A stretch of DNA of 64,000 nt. Source: Sphingobium sp. TKS (lineage in GTDB: Bacteria; Pseudomonadota; Alphaproteobacteria; Sphingomonadales; Sphingomonadaceae). The position numbers and the translations under genes are program-made. Position 1 is the first letter of the stretch. Each line of letters begins with the position of its first letter. Of the stretch, positions 34,720-43,574 are shown in pieces. Under the pieces are notes generated by a model. It ran no database searches. It was not told the origin of the DNA and was given only the letters and a program-made list of their open reading frames with translations. The stretch spans positions 2,917,001 to 2,981,000 of the forward strand of contig NZ_CP005083.1 of NCBI RefSeq assembly GCF_001563265.1. The letters run 5' to 3'.

Positions 34720-36470
34720 GCCGCCTCTCCCCCATGCCGCACGGTTACGACGCGCATCATCCCGGTGTGCATGTGCATCAGCATGTGGCAGTGGAACGCC
34801 CAATCCCCCAGCGCATCAGCGGTAAGGTCGAAGCTCACCTTCCCGCCGGGCAGCACATTCACCGTATGCTTGCGCGGATTATGCTCGCCAGCGCCCGTCA
34901 CCAGCTCGAAGAAATGGCCGTGCAGATGGATCGGATGCGGCATCATCGTGTCGTTGATCAGGTTCACCCGCACCCGCTCCATATGGCGGAAGGGGATGGG
35001 CTCGGCTCCGTCGGACAGCTTCACCCCGTCGAAGGACCACATATAGCGTTCCATGTTCGCGGTCAGGTGGATGTCCAACGTTCGCGTCGGCGCGCGCGTG
35101 TCGCTGTTGGGCGTAAGCGACTTGAGGTCCGCATAGGTCAGCACCCGATGCTCGACATTCTCCAGCCCCGTAGGCCGGTCGGCGGTCCGGTCGGCGGGCA
35201 TGGGCGAGAGGGTGGCGACGCCCGGCCCCATCTTCACCTGCGGCGCGACCGACTTGTCGCGCATCTTCATCTTATGGCCGGACATGCTTTCATTGGCCGG
35301 TTGGCTGAGGTCGATGACGCCGCCCTGCCCCATGTCCATGCCGGACATGTCCATGCCCATGTCCTTCATGCCCAACAGCGGCCGCTCGCGCACGGCAGGC
35401 ACCTCCGCCGCCATGCCGACACGCGGTGCCAGCGTAGCCCGCACCAGCCCGGATCGGTCGATCGCCTCCGCGATCAGGCCATAGGGTTTCGCTTCCGCCG
35501 GCTGCACCACCACATCATAGGTTTCCGCGATGCCGATCTGGAACTCATCGGTCTCGACCGGCTGCACATGCTGGCCGTCGCACTGCACCACCGTCATCGG
35601 CAGTCCCGGCAGGCGCACGTTGAAATTGGTCATGGCCGACGCATTGATGATGCGCAGCCGCACCCGCTCGCCCGGCGTAAAGAGGCCGGTCCAATTCTCC
35701 GCCGTGCCATGGCCGTTCACCAGGAAGCTGTAGGTCGACCCGGTGACGTCGGAAATATCGGTCGGGTCCATCCGCATCGCGCCCCATTCCAGGCGATCTT
35801 TCGCGCTCTGATCCTTCCCCGCCAGCAACCCGCTCAGCGTCTGCTTGCGCATGTTGAAATAGCCGCCCATCTGCTTGAGGCGCTTCAGCAGCACATGCGG
35901 ATGAACCGGGCTCCAGTCGGACAATATGATCACATGCTCGCGCGTGGCTTCCACCGGATCGACTCCGGCAGGATCGATCACGATCGGCCCATAATGGCCG
36001 ACCGCCTCCTGCATCCCCGAATGGCTGTGATACCAGTAAGTCCCCGACTGGCGGATCGGGAATTCATAGGTGAAGGTCTCGCCCGGCCTGATGCCCGGAA
36101 AGCTGACCCCCGGCACCCCGTCCATCTGGAAAGGCACGATCAGCCCATGCCAGTGGATCGACGTATCTTCCTTGAGCCGGTTGGTGACGGACAGGCGGAC
36201 ATTCTGCCCTTCCTTCAGGCGGATGAGCGGCGCGGGCAGCGTGCCGTTGATCATCACCGCATGGGCCGAGCGCCCTCCGGTGGAGAAATGACTCTCCCCC
36301 ACGGTCAGCGCGATCGTCTCGCCGCTCAGCACGCCGGTCGCCGGGGAAAGACCCGCCGTCCCGCTCTGCGCCCAGGAAGGAAAAGCCCGGCTCAGGGCCA
36401 GCGCGCCACCAAAGCCGCCCAGCCCCCGAATGAGGCTGCGGCGATCGACGTCAGGAAGGGAAAGGGGCAT
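34716..36470 (-). CDS. copA: copper resistance multicopper oxidase CopA
   Basis: 584 residues. Tat signal (DRRSLIRGLGG), then three cupredoxin domains with the copper motifs HWHG, WYHSHSG, HPIHLHGHFF and HCHMLMHMHTGM. A Met-rich stretch (MKDMGMDMSGMDMGQ, about 370-385) is typical of CopA. It oxidises Cu(I) in the periplasm. It starts 30 bases after the ECF sigma gene on the same strand, so it is probably transcribed with it. Confidence 0.96.
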   Translation of the reverse strand: MPLSLPDVDRRSLIRGLGGFGGALALSRAFPSWAQSGTAGLSPATGVLSGETIALTVGESHFSTGGRSAHAVMINGTLPAPLIRLKEGQNVRLSVTNRLKEDTSIHWHGLIVPFQMDGVPGVSFPGIRPGETFTYEFPIRQSGTYWYHSHSGMQEAVGHYGPIVIDPAGVDPVEATREHVIILSDWSPVHPHVLLKRLKQMGGYFNMRKQTLSGLLAGKDQSAKDRLEWGAMRMDPTDISDVTGSTYSFLVNGHGTAENWTGLFTPGERVRLRIINASAMTNFNVRLPGLPMTVVQCDGQHVQPVETDEFQIGIAETYDVVVQPAEAKPYGLIAEAIDRSGLVRATLAPRVGMAAEVPAVRERPLLGMKDMGMDMSGMDMGQGGVIDLSQPANESMSGHKMKMRDKSVAPQVKMGPGVATLSPMPADRTADRPTGLENVEHRVLTYADLKSLTPNSDTRAPTRTLDIHLTANMERYMWSFDGVKLSDGAEPIPFRHMERVRVNLINDTMMPHPIHLHGHFFELVTGAGEHNPRKHTVNVLPGGKVSFDLTADALGDWAFHCHMLMHMHTGMMRVVTVRHGGEAA

Positions 36471-36500
36471 GGATGGCTCTGTAATAAGGACTGTTTCCCT

Positions 36501-37082
36501 CTATACGCGCCCCGCCGCGCCATCCCTCAACTGTTCGGCCAATTTGTTGCGCGCGCGATAGAGCCGCGTTTCCACGGCCTTCTCGCTGACTCCCAAAATC
36601 TGCGCCGCCTCCGCCTGACTTATGCCTTCGATCCCCCGCAACACCAGCACATCCTTGAGATTGCCCGGCAGTGCCGCAATCGCCGCATGGATCCGGGCCA
36701 ATTCCGCCTGAGACTGAACCGCCTCCTCCGGCGTCAGCGCAGCGTCCGCCACGACCCCCGCTTCCTCGATCGGCCGGGCGAAGGTGAAGAAACGCCGCAC
36801 CGCCCGCCGCCGCGCCCAGTCATGGCATTTGTTGATCGCGATCCGCGCTATCCACAGCCGGAAAGGCCGCGCCCCATCATAGCGAGCCAGCGCGGCAAAG
36901 GCGGAAATGAATGTCTCCTGCGTGATGTCCAGCGCCTCGGTCGCATCCCCCGCATGGCCCCGCGCCAGCCGGAAAACGCCATCGCGATGCCGCCGCATCA
37001 GTTCGCCATAGGCGCTCTGCTGCCCGGCGAGTGCCAGCGCGGCCAGTTCGGCGTCGCTGCGTTCGGTGAGCGAATGGCTCAC
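36501..37082 (-). CDS. ECF-type RNA polymerase sigma factor (CnrH-like position)
   Basis: 193 residues. Region 2 (about 25-90) has DITQETFISAFAAL, and region 4 (about 130-185) has LRGIEGISQAEAAQILGVS. The start is the GTG at 37082, which overlaps the sensor gene stop (GTGA); an in-frame extension further upstream would run through the sensor gene. With the two upstream genes it forms an anti-sigma, sensor, sigma set like cnrYXH, and it lies directly before copA, so it probably directs the copper response. Confidence 0.9.
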   Translation of the reverse strand: MSHSLTERSDAELAALALAGQQSAYGELMRRHRDGVFRLARGHAGDATEALDITQETFISAFAALARYDGARPFRLWIARIAINKCHDWARRRAVRRFFTFARPIEEAGVVADAALTPEEAVQSQAELARIHAAIAALPGNLKDVLVLRGIEGISQAEAAQILGVSEKAVETRLYRARNKLAEQLRDGAAGRV

Positions 37083-37519
37083 CGCGCGGGCTGGGTCAGA
37101 GCCTTGACGATGGCGGCGTCGAACTGGGCCGCCTGATCCGGCCGCAACACGGCGCGCATCGCGAAGATATGCTTCAGCGTCTCCTTTTGCAGCATCCCCA
37201 TGACATGATGCGAACGGTCGACAGCTTCCCCGACTTTCGGCCCATAGCCATGCTCCGCCGCGATCGCCTGCGCCAACCGGGCGTTGTCGGCGCGCATTTC
37301 CGCCTCCATCGCCTCCCGCCGCTTGGCAAAATTGGTCTCCAAAGCATGGATGCGGGCTTCCTGCGCGGCGTCGAGCTTCAGTTTCTGGTGGATAAGGGCG
37401 TGAACCTCGCTCTCGACCCGTGGTTCGGGCGCGATCCACACCCGCGCCACCAGCACCGCGGCCAGCGCCGCCGCAAAAGCGACCAGCGCGACCAGCCCAT
37501 ATCGCGCTGCTCCCTTCAT
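37079..37519 (-). CDS. periplasmic heavy-metal sensor (CnrX/ZraP-like)
   Basis: 146 residues with one N-terminal membrane helix (about 8-28) and a long helical periplasmic domain (HALIHQKLKLDAAQEARIHALE, then SHHVMGMLQKETLKHIFAMRAVL) carrying His and Met residues suited to metal binding. CnrX-type sensors bind metal and control the anti-sigma factor. Placed between the small membrane protein gene and the sigma gene. Confidence 0.82.
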   Translation of the reverse strand: MKGAARYGLVALVAFAAALAAVLVARVWIAPEPRVESEVHALIHQKLKLDAAQEARIHALETNFAKRREAMEAEMRADNARLAQAIAAEHGYGPKVGEAVDRSHHVMGMLQKETLKHIFAMRAVLRPDQAAQFDAAIVKALTQPAR

Positions 37520-37522
37520 GGC

Positions 37523-37789
37523 TTACTGCCCCAGCAAGCGCGAAGGCGCGTAATCGGACATGCCGATGATCACCGGCCGCGATGCCGCCTGCGCCGAACT
37601 GCCGGGCACCACGCTGCCGACCCCGCCGATGCCGATCGCGACGATTCCCGCCAGCGCCAGGCTGCGCCGGGCCACGGCCCTTTCCCGGCGAGAGGCGAGG
37701 CCCGCCATCACCGCCGCTTCCATCGTCTCCAGGCGCGGATCGGCCGGTAGGGCGCGAACATGGCCCAATAGCTGATCGAGGTCGCTCAT
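37523..37789 (-). CDS. small single-pass membrane protein, probable anti-sigma factor (CnrY-like position)
   Basis: 88 residues: a cytoplasmic N-terminal part of about 40 residues (MSDLDQLLGHVRALPADPR), one membrane helix (about 44-64) and a short periplasmic tail. This is the CnrY layout, in which the N-terminal segment binds the sigma factor, but sequence similarity is not obvious. ATG 37789 is chosen for GGGAG upstream; a GTG lies one codon earlier. First gene of the run leading to copAB. Confidence 0.65.
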   Translation of the reverse strand: MSDLDQLLGHVRALPADPRLETMEAAVMAGLASRRERAVARRSLALAGIVAIGIGGVGSVVPGSSAQAASRPVIIGMSDYAPSRLLGQ

Positions 37790-37816
37790 CACTCACACTC
37801 CCATTGCTCACCCGGA

Positions 37817-37831
37817 GATACGCGTCGTATC
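37817..37831. promoter_or_regulatory. palindrome in the copper divergent promoter region
   Basis: GATACG-CGT-CGTATC, perfect 6-3-6 inverted repeat, 28 bases upstream of the anti-sigma start. Could be an operator or part of an ECF promoter. Confidence 0.4.
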
Positions 37832-37845
37832 GTCCAACCCCTCAT

Positions 37846-37859
37846 GCAAAAATTTATGC
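37846..37859. promoter_or_regulatory. AT-rich palindrome in the copper divergent promoter region
   Basis: GCAAAAATTTATGC is a palindrome with one mismatched pair, standing out in GC-rich DNA midway between the divergent operons. Confidence 0.4.
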
Positions 37860-37931
37860 ACGCTAGTCGAGGGATCGGAAAGTTCGATGCGTAATATCCC
37901 TTAACCGCAACCCGTTTCGGAGATTAATTCC

Positions 37932-38309
37932 ATGCGTCGCATCCTCTTCACTGCTGCCATTGCCCTTGCCGCCCTGCCCTCCGTGGCGATGGCGCATCCC
38001 AAGCTGCTTTCCTCCACCCCGGCGGCGGGCGCGACGGTCGCCAAGCCGACCAAGCTCACCCTCATCTTCTCCGAAAAGATGCTGGCTCCGCTGAGTGGCG
38101 TCGACCTCACCATGACCGGCATGCCGGGCATGGCCAACCACGCGCCGATGCCGATCAAGGGCTTCAAGACCGCGGTCGAGGGCGACGGCAAGACCATGAC
38201 CGTCACCCTGCCCCGCGCCCTTCCGGCGGGCCATTATGACCTCGACTGGCACCTTGTCGGCGCAGACCAGCACAAGATCGCGGGCAAGGTCAGCTTCTCG
38301 GTCAAATAA
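37932..38309 (+). CDS. copC: periplasmic copper chaperone CopC
   Basis: 125 residues. The signal peptide ends AMA before HPKLLSSTPAAGA; the N-terminal His of the mature protein is the known Cu(II) ligand of CopC. The C-terminal DWHLVGADQHKIAGKVSFSV carries the partner Asp/His ligands. The Met-rich part (MTGMPGMANHAPM) could hold Cu(I). GGAG lies 9 bases upstream of the ATG. Delivers copper to or from CopD. Confidence 0.95.
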   Translation: MRRILFTAAIALAALPSVAMAHPKLLSSTPAAGATVAKPTKLTLIFSEKMLAPLSGVDLTMTGMPGMANHAPMPIKGFKTAVEGDGKTMTVTLPRALPAGHYDLDWHLVGADQHKIAGKVSFSVK

Positions 38310-38314
38310 GGACG

Positions 38315-39184
38315 ATGGACGGGGTTCTCATCGCCGCCCGCTTCGCGCTCTACGCGGATCTCGCCGCGCTCGCCGGCCTGCCCCTCTTTTGGTGGAGCAT
38401 GGGCGGAAGCGCGCGGCGCGGGGTGATCGGCGCGCTGGCGGTGGGAGGGTTTGCGCTCTCCGCCCTGTGGCTGCTCGCCAGCGCGGCAGGCATGGCGGGA
38501 ACCCCGCTCTTTTCGCCCGACTGGAGCGTCGTGGAGATATTGCTCAAGGAAACGCCTGTCGGAACGGTTCTGGCGGTGCGGGCGGTGGCGCTGCTTTCGA
38601 TCCTGCCGCTGCTGTTCCGGCGTGGCGGAGGATGGAATGCCGCCATCGCCCTGCCCGCCGCGATCGCCGCCGCGACACTGGCCTGGTCGGGCCATGCCGC
38701 CGCCAGCGAAGGCCTTGCCGGCAGCGCCCATCGCATTGCGGACGCACTGCATGTGCTGGCCGCCGCCGGATGGTTCGGCGCCTTGCTGGCCTTGCTGGGC
38801 GGGGTTCTGGCCGGGCGGGAGATCGGGCAAACCGCCGCTATGCTGGAGCGTTTCTCGCTGTTCGGCACGCTGTTCGTCGCCATGCTGATCGTGACCGGCG
38901 CGTTCAACGCCGTGATGATCGTAGGCCTCCCCAACCTGCCTGCTCTGCTGCACAGCCGTTATGGCTGGCTGCTGCTCGCCAAGCTGGCGCTGTTCGGGGC
39001 CATGCTGCTGCTCGCCGCCGCCAATCGCTGGCGATTGACGCCCAAGCTGGAAGCGGCGCTTGAGGGCGGAAACACTGGCGCGGCGCTTAGCCATTTGCTG
39101 CTGTCGCTGCTGATGGAAACCAGCCTCGCCATCATCATCCTGGGACTGGTCGCGGCGCTCGGAACGCTCGATCCGCTGGCCTGA
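38315..39184 (+). CDS. copD: copper transport membrane protein CopD
   Basis: 289 residues with eight predicted membrane helices; WSGHAAASEG and HRIADALHVLAAAGWFGALLA are conserved CopD segments with His ligands. It moves copper across the inner membrane together with CopC, whose gene ends 5 bases upstream. Confidence 0.92.
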   Translation: MDGVLIAARFALYADLAALAGLPLFWWSMGGSARRGVIGALAVGGFALSALWLLASAAGMAGTPLFSPDWSVVEILLKETPVGTVLAVRAVALLSILPLLFRRGGGWNAAIALPAAIAAATLAWSGHAAASEGLAGSAHRIADALHVLAAAGWFGALLALLGGVLAGREIGQTAAMLERFSLFGTLFVAMLIVTGAFNAVMIVGLPNLPALLHSRYGWLLLAKLALFGAMLLLAAANRWRLTPKLEAALEGGNTGAALSHLLLSLLMETSLAIIILGLVAALGTLDPLA

Positions 39185-39242
39185 AATGCGCCTGGCTGGT
39201 TGAACGGCTGCAATCGGCCAGGTCGGCCATCCCATCCACCAC

Positions 39243-39276
39243 AAACAAAAAAGGGCGCCCCGAGAGGCGCCCTTTT
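39243..39276. terminator. bidirectional terminator between copD and rpmE
   Basis: AAGGGCGCC (39251-39259) pairs with GGCGCCCTT (39266-39274); an A run on the left and a T run on the right allow use from both strands. Confidence 0.85.
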
Positions 39277-39301
39277 GCTATCGTGCCCTTGAAGGCGCCG
39301 A

Positions 39302-39526
39302 TTACTTCTTCAGCGTCAAACCGCCGAAACGCTTGTTGAAGCGCGCCACCTGGCCGCCCTGCTCAAGCTGGCGGGTGCCGCCGGTCCAGGCCGGATGCGA
39401 CTTGGGATCGATGTCGAGCGCCAGCGTGTCGCCTTCCTTGCCCCAGGTCGAGCGGGTGCGGAAGGTGGTGCCGTCGGTCATCTGGACGGTGATGAAGTGG
39501 TAATCGGGATGCGTATCGGCCTTCAT
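39302..39526 (-). CDS. rpmE: 50S ribosomal protein L31 (cysteine-free)
   Basis: 74 residues: [19 protein letters not shown] at the N-terminus and [12 protein letters not shown] central motif ([16 protein letters not shown]). It has no Cys, so it is the zinc-independent form. Component of the large ribosomal subunit. The start at 39526 gives the conserved N-terminus. Confidence 0.95.
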   Translation of the reverse strand: MKADTHPDYHFITVQMTDGTTFRTRSTWGKEGDTLALDIDPKSHPAWTGGTRQLEQGGQVARFNKRFGGLTLKK

Positions 39527-39648
39527 GTGTCTGCTCCGTCTATGGGCCGGTTTCCGACCGGCCATGGATGCGAAAAATTGCGAAGGCGCGCGGTTACATG
39601 GCTTTCGCCGCGAAAGCAAGGGGGAGAAGCCATCCTCCCCCTTCGCCG

Positions 39649-40131
39649 TCAATCCTTGGGCGGATCGGCTATCATCGCGACGAAATTGGCTTCGGCATGC
39701 AGCTTGCCGTCGATCAACGCCTTGCCGCTGAACTTGCAGACGGCGCCGCGCATCTGCACCACTTCGACATGCAGGTCGAGCAGGCAGCCCGGTTCGACCG
39801 GATTGCGGAACTTCACACCGTCTATGCTCATGAAATAGACGAGCTTGCCCGAACCGGCGAGATTGAGCGACTGTACCGTCAGCACCCCCGCCGCCTGCGC
39901 CATCGCTTCCACGATCAAGACGCCCGGCATGATCGGGCGGCCCGGGAAGTGCCCCTGGAAGAAGGGTTCGTTGATCGACACGGCCTTGATAGCGTGGATC
40001 GACCTGTTGGGCAGGATCGAAACCACGCGGTCAACCAGCAGCATCGGGTAACGGTGCGGCAGCGACGCCATGACCCCACGAATGTCGAGGGGACCGATGG
40101 CGTCGGAAACCGTATCAACCTGATCCGTCAT
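39649..40131 (-). CDS. fabZ: 3-hydroxyacyl-[acyl-carrier-protein] dehydratase FabZ
   Basis: 160 residues of the hot-dog fold. The catalytic His and Glu lie in [23 protein letters not shown] (middle of the protein). It dehydrates 3-hydroxyacyl-ACP in fatty acid synthesis. In most Proteobacteria it is flanked by lpxD and lpxA; here it follows skp directly by 7 bases and rpmE comes next. Confidence 0.97.
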   Translation of the reverse strand: MTDQVDTVSDAIGPLDIRGVMASLPHRYPMLLVDRVVSILPNRSIHAIKAVSINEPFFQGHFPGRPIMPGVLIVEAMAQAAGVLTVQSLNLAGSGKLVYFMSIDGVKFRNPVEPGCLLDLHVEVVQMRGAVCKFSGKALIDGKLHAEANFVAMIADPPKD

Positions 40132-40138
40132 CGAGCGA

Positions 40139-40795
40139 TCAGCGCGACGTCGGCTGCTGCGACGGGTTGGCGGGCGCGGCGGCCGGGGCAACGCCCTGGC
40201 CCTGACGGCCCGGCTGCCAGCCGGCCGGCGGGGTGATGCCGACGCTGGGCACCAGCGCGTTGAGCTGGGTCACGACCGACTGGGTGATGTCGACGGTCGG
40301 CTGATAGGACACGGTCGCGTCGGGCGACAGGATCAGGTCGACCTTCGCCTGGGTCATGGCAGCCTTGAGCGCGTCCGACAGCTTGGCCGAAATCTGTTCT
40401 TCGACATAGGCGTTGGCGAGCGCGATCGGCTGGCCCAGGCGCTGCAGTTCGGCCTGACCGTCCTGACCGGCCTTCTGATAGGCCTCATACTGGGTCTGGA
40501 TCGCCGGGGTCGGCTTGTTGCCGGCCGCCTTCATCGCGGCTTCCAGAGCCGTGCCCTTGGCCTTGAGATCGGCGTCGATGGCGTTCTTGCGCGCGGTGAA
40601 GCTGTCGATCTGCGCCTTGTAGGTGGTCTGGATCTGGGTGCGCGCGGTCGAATAGGCAGCGCTGGTGGCGACGGCGCGTTGCAGATCGACGACGGCGATG
40701 CCGGTCTTCGACTGGGCAGCGGCCGGAACGCTGGTCAGCGCCATGGCGGTCATCGGCGCCAGAACCAGCGCGGCAGCCTTGAAAATCGTCTTCAT
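40139..40795 (-). CDS. skp: OmpH/Skp-family periplasmic chaperone
   Basis: 218 residues. A signal peptide (cleaved after AAA near residue 27), then a long Ala/Gln/Lys-rich coiled coil (about 45-150), typical of Skp. It guards unfolded outer-membrane proteins on their way to BamA, whose gene it overlaps (TGATG). The Pro/Gln-rich tail is unlike E. coli Skp. Confidence 0.93.
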   Translation of the reverse strand: MKTIFKAAALVLAPMTAMALTSVPAAAQSKTGIAVVDLQRAVATSAAYSTARTQIQTTYKAQIDSFTARKNAIDADLKAKGTALEAAMKAAGNKPTPAIQTQYEAYQKAGQDGQAELQRLGQPIALANAYVEEQISAKLSDALKAAMTQAKVDLILSPDATVSYQPTVDITQSVVTQLNALVPSVGITPPAGWQPGRQGQGVAPAAAPANPSQQPTSR

Positions 40796-43461
40796 CAGAA
40801 TTGAGTCCCTACGTTGAAGGTGATGAGTTTGGTGTCGTCCCCTGGTTCCTTGAGCAGAGCCTTGGCGATGTCGATGCGGAACGGGCCGAAGGGCGAGTTC
40901 CAGTTGACGCCAAAGCCGACGGACACGCGCGGTTTCAGCGTGTCGCCCAGATATTCTTCCTTAAAGCCGCTGCTAACGGTGTCATAGTTGGCGGGGCACA
41001 GGGGCGCCGCAACTGTTCCCGTTGCCTTGACCGTGGTCAGCGAAGAGTTCGTGCTCGATGAGCAATAGCCTGGGAAGCCATTGTTGACGCCGCCAGCCTC
41101 GCCAATCAATGCGGGATTTTTCAGGCCGCCAACGGCACCTGCATCAACGAACACAGACGGGCGCAGACCCATTTCACGGGCACCCGAACCAAGTGGAATT
41201 TCGACCTCCGCACGCGCCATGTAATAGATGCGACCGCCGAGCGCGTCATCCGTCCGGTTGTTGGTGCCAGTCGTCTCCGTGCCGGTAAACGTGCCGTCGC
41301 TATTCGTCGTCGTGGTATAATAACGGCGTACCACACGCGGGCCGATGCCGCGGATGTCGAAGCCGCGAATCTGCGGTTCGCCCAGGAAGAAGCGATCAGT
41401 CAAACGAACCGGATCGACCAGCGCGCCCGTGGAATCCCGGCGATCGCCTTCAAGGCTGTGGATATAGCCGCCCTCTGCCGAGAGCGAGAAGATGAAGCCC
41501 TTGCCCAGCGGCCAATATTTCGAACCGTTAAGCCGCATACGCGCATATTTGACGCTACCCCCAAGACCCGCAAAATCCTGGCTGAGTACGACGTTGTTGC
41601 CACGCGTAGGACGAATACGATTGTCTCGGGTATCGTAGATCAGGGAATAGCCGATGGAAGAGGTCGTCCGTTTACCGATGGCATCGCAAAGATAACGACC
41701 TGCCAGAATCGGGTCGCACTGCAACACGCCATTCGCATCGGCGGAATAATAAGTACCCTTGTCGAGCGTCACATCGTCCAGATTGAGCGTGTAACGCAGC
41801 GCCAACGACATATATTCAGTGATCGGCACGCCCGCCCTGAGCTGGAACCCGGTGGTCGTCTGCTGATAGGTCGTGTCGCGGTCGTTATTGTTCAGATAAC
41901 GGAAGCTGTTGAGGTCGCGGCGATAGATGTCGCCGCCCAGCGCGATATTCTTGTCCATGAAATAGGGCTCGGTGAAGCCCACTTCCACTGACTTGGAATA
42001 AGCCGAATAATTGACGCTGGTGCGCAGTTCCTGGCCCTTGCCGCGGAAGTTGCGCTGGGTGATCGAGGCCGAAACGATGAACCGCTCCAGCGAGGAGAAA
42101 CCGGCCGAAAGCGACAGCTCGCCGGTCGATTTTTCCTGCACATTGGTTTCCAGCACGATCCGATCAGGTGCCGAACCCGGCTTCTGTTCGATATCCAGCT
42201 TTTCCTGGAAGAAGCCGAGCGAATTGATGCGGTCCTTGGACCGCTTGACGAGGAAGCTGTTGAACGCATCGCCTTCAGCCAGACGGAATTCGCGGCGGAC
42301 CACCTTGTCCTGCGTCAGCGTGTTGCCGTTGATGTCCACCCGCTCGACATAGACGCGCGGCGCATTGGCGATGCGGAAGTCGATCCCCATCGTCAGCGTG
42401 TCCTTGTCGCGGTTGAAGTCCGGCGACACGTCGGCAAAGGCATAGCCGAACAGGCCCGCCGTCTCGCTCAGCGTGTCGACGGTATCCTCGACCTGCTTGG
42501 CGTTGTACCAGTCGCCCTTCTTCATCGGCAGCATCTTGGTCAGCGAATCGCCCGACAGGTCGCGAATGTCGCTGTTGACCTTCACGTCACCGAATTTGTA
42601 GCGCTGCCCTTCCTCGACCACATAGGTGATGATGAAGTCCTGCTTGTCCGGGGTCAGTTCCGCCACCGCCGAGATCACGCGGAAGTCCGCATAGCCTTCG
42701 GTCAGGTAGAATTGGCGCAGCTTCTGCTGGTCATAGGCCAGCCGATCGGGATCATAGCTGGTGCCCGAGGAGAAGATGCGGAACCAGCGCGACTGTTTCG
42801 TCACCATCTGGCTGCGCAGTTCGCCGTCCTTGAACTTCTCATTGCCGATGATGTTGATCTGGCGGACCTTCGACTTGGGCCCTTCGGAGATTTCGAACAC
42901 GATGTCGACGCGGTTCTGGTCGAGCTGCACCATCTTCGGCTCGACCGTGGCGGCGAAGCGGCCCTGGCGGCGGTACAGTTCGATGATGCGGGCAACGTCG
43001 GCGCGCACTTTGGAGCGCGTATAGATCTGGCGGGGAGCCAGTTTTATTTCAGGACGTATCTTGTCTTCCTTGAGGCGCTTATTACCTTCAAGGACGATGC
43101 GGTTGATGACCGGGTTTTCCTTCACCTCGACGGTCAAGGCGCCATTGTCGTTGCGGATCTGGACGTCGGCGAACAGCTCCGTCTCGTAAAGGTCGCGCAG
43201 CGCCTGGTCGAGCGATTCCTGGGTGAAGGTCTGACCGATGCGCAGCTTGGTGTAGGACAGCACCGTATCCGGCTCCAGGCGCTGCTGCCCGGTGACGGAA
43301 ATGCTGCGGATCGTTCCGGCCGCAGGTGTTGCCGCCGGGACGGGCGCTGGGGCAGCCGGTGGGGCGTTCTGGGCCGTCGCCGGAACCGCAGACATGCCCG
43401 CGATCATCGTCGTCGCCAACAGGGCCACGACGACCGGGCGCTGCCTGTTGCTGCTCATCAT
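40795..43461 (-). CDS. bamA: outer-membrane protein assembly factor BamA
   Basis: 888 residues from the ATG at 43461: signal peptide (PATA before Q), five POTRA domains (about 55-435), then the Omp85 barrel with the IRGFD motif and a C-terminal Phe (VGTQF). It inserts barrel proteins in the outer membrane and is essential. Alternative in-frame GTG starts at 43470 and 43479 would add 3 or 6 residues; GGTGGAG upstream fits the ATG or the first GTG. Confidence 0.97.
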   Translation of the reverse strand: MMSSNRQRPVVVALLATTMIAGMSAVPATAQNAPPAAPAPVPAATPAAGTIRSISVTGQQRLEPDTVLSYTKLRIGQTFTQESLDQALRDLYETELFADVQIRNDNGALTVEVKENPVINRIVLEGNKRLKEDKIRPEIKLAPRQIYTRSKVRADVARIIELYRRQGRFAATVEPKMVQLDQNRVDIVFEISEGPKSKVRQINIIGNEKFKDGELRSQMVTKQSRWFRIFSSGTSYDPDRLAYDQQKLRQFYLTEGYADFRVISAVAELTPDKQDFIITYVVEEGQRYKFGDVKVNSDIRDLSGDSLTKMLPMKKGDWYNAKQVEDTVDTLSETAGLFGYAFADVSPDFNRDKDTLTMGIDFRIANAPRVYVERVDINGNTLTQDKVVRREFRLAEGDAFNSFLVKRSKDRINSLGFFQEKLDIEQKPGSAPDRIVLETNVQEKSTGELSLSAGFSSLERFIVSASITQRNFRGKGQELRTSVNYSAYSKSVEVGFTEPYFMDKNIALGGDIYRRDLNSFRYLNNNDRDTTYQQTTTGFQLRAGVPITEYMSLALRYTLNLDDVTLDKGTYYSADANGVLQCDPILAGRYLCDAIGKRTTSSIGYSLIYDTRDNRIRPTRGNNVVLSQDFAGLGGSVKYARMRLNGSKYWPLGKGFIFSLSAEGGYIHSLEGDRRDSTGALVDPVRLTDRFFLGEPQIRGFDIRGIGPRVVRRYYTTTTNSDGTFTGTETTGTNNRTDDALGGRIYYMARAEVEIPLGSGAREMGLRPSVFVDAGAVGGLKNPALIGEAGGVNNGFPGYCSSSTNSSLTTVKATGTVAAPLCPANYDTVSSGFKEEYLGDTLKPRVSVGFGVNWNSPFGPFRIDIAKALLKEPGDDTKLITFNVGTQF

Positions 43462-43574
43462 CGCTGTCACCCGCTCCACCTTCTACAAAAAAGCAACATG
43501 TCGTTTACGCCGGGCCATTTCCGTTCACATCCGGAAAAGACGGCGCCAAATCGCGTCCTCCTGCCCGATACGGC

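Noticed and set aside
34734..37136. 800-codon plus-strand open frame over copA and the sigma factor gene
   Set aside because: Opposite to well-supported genes, with His/Arg-rich low-complexity translation; a shadow.
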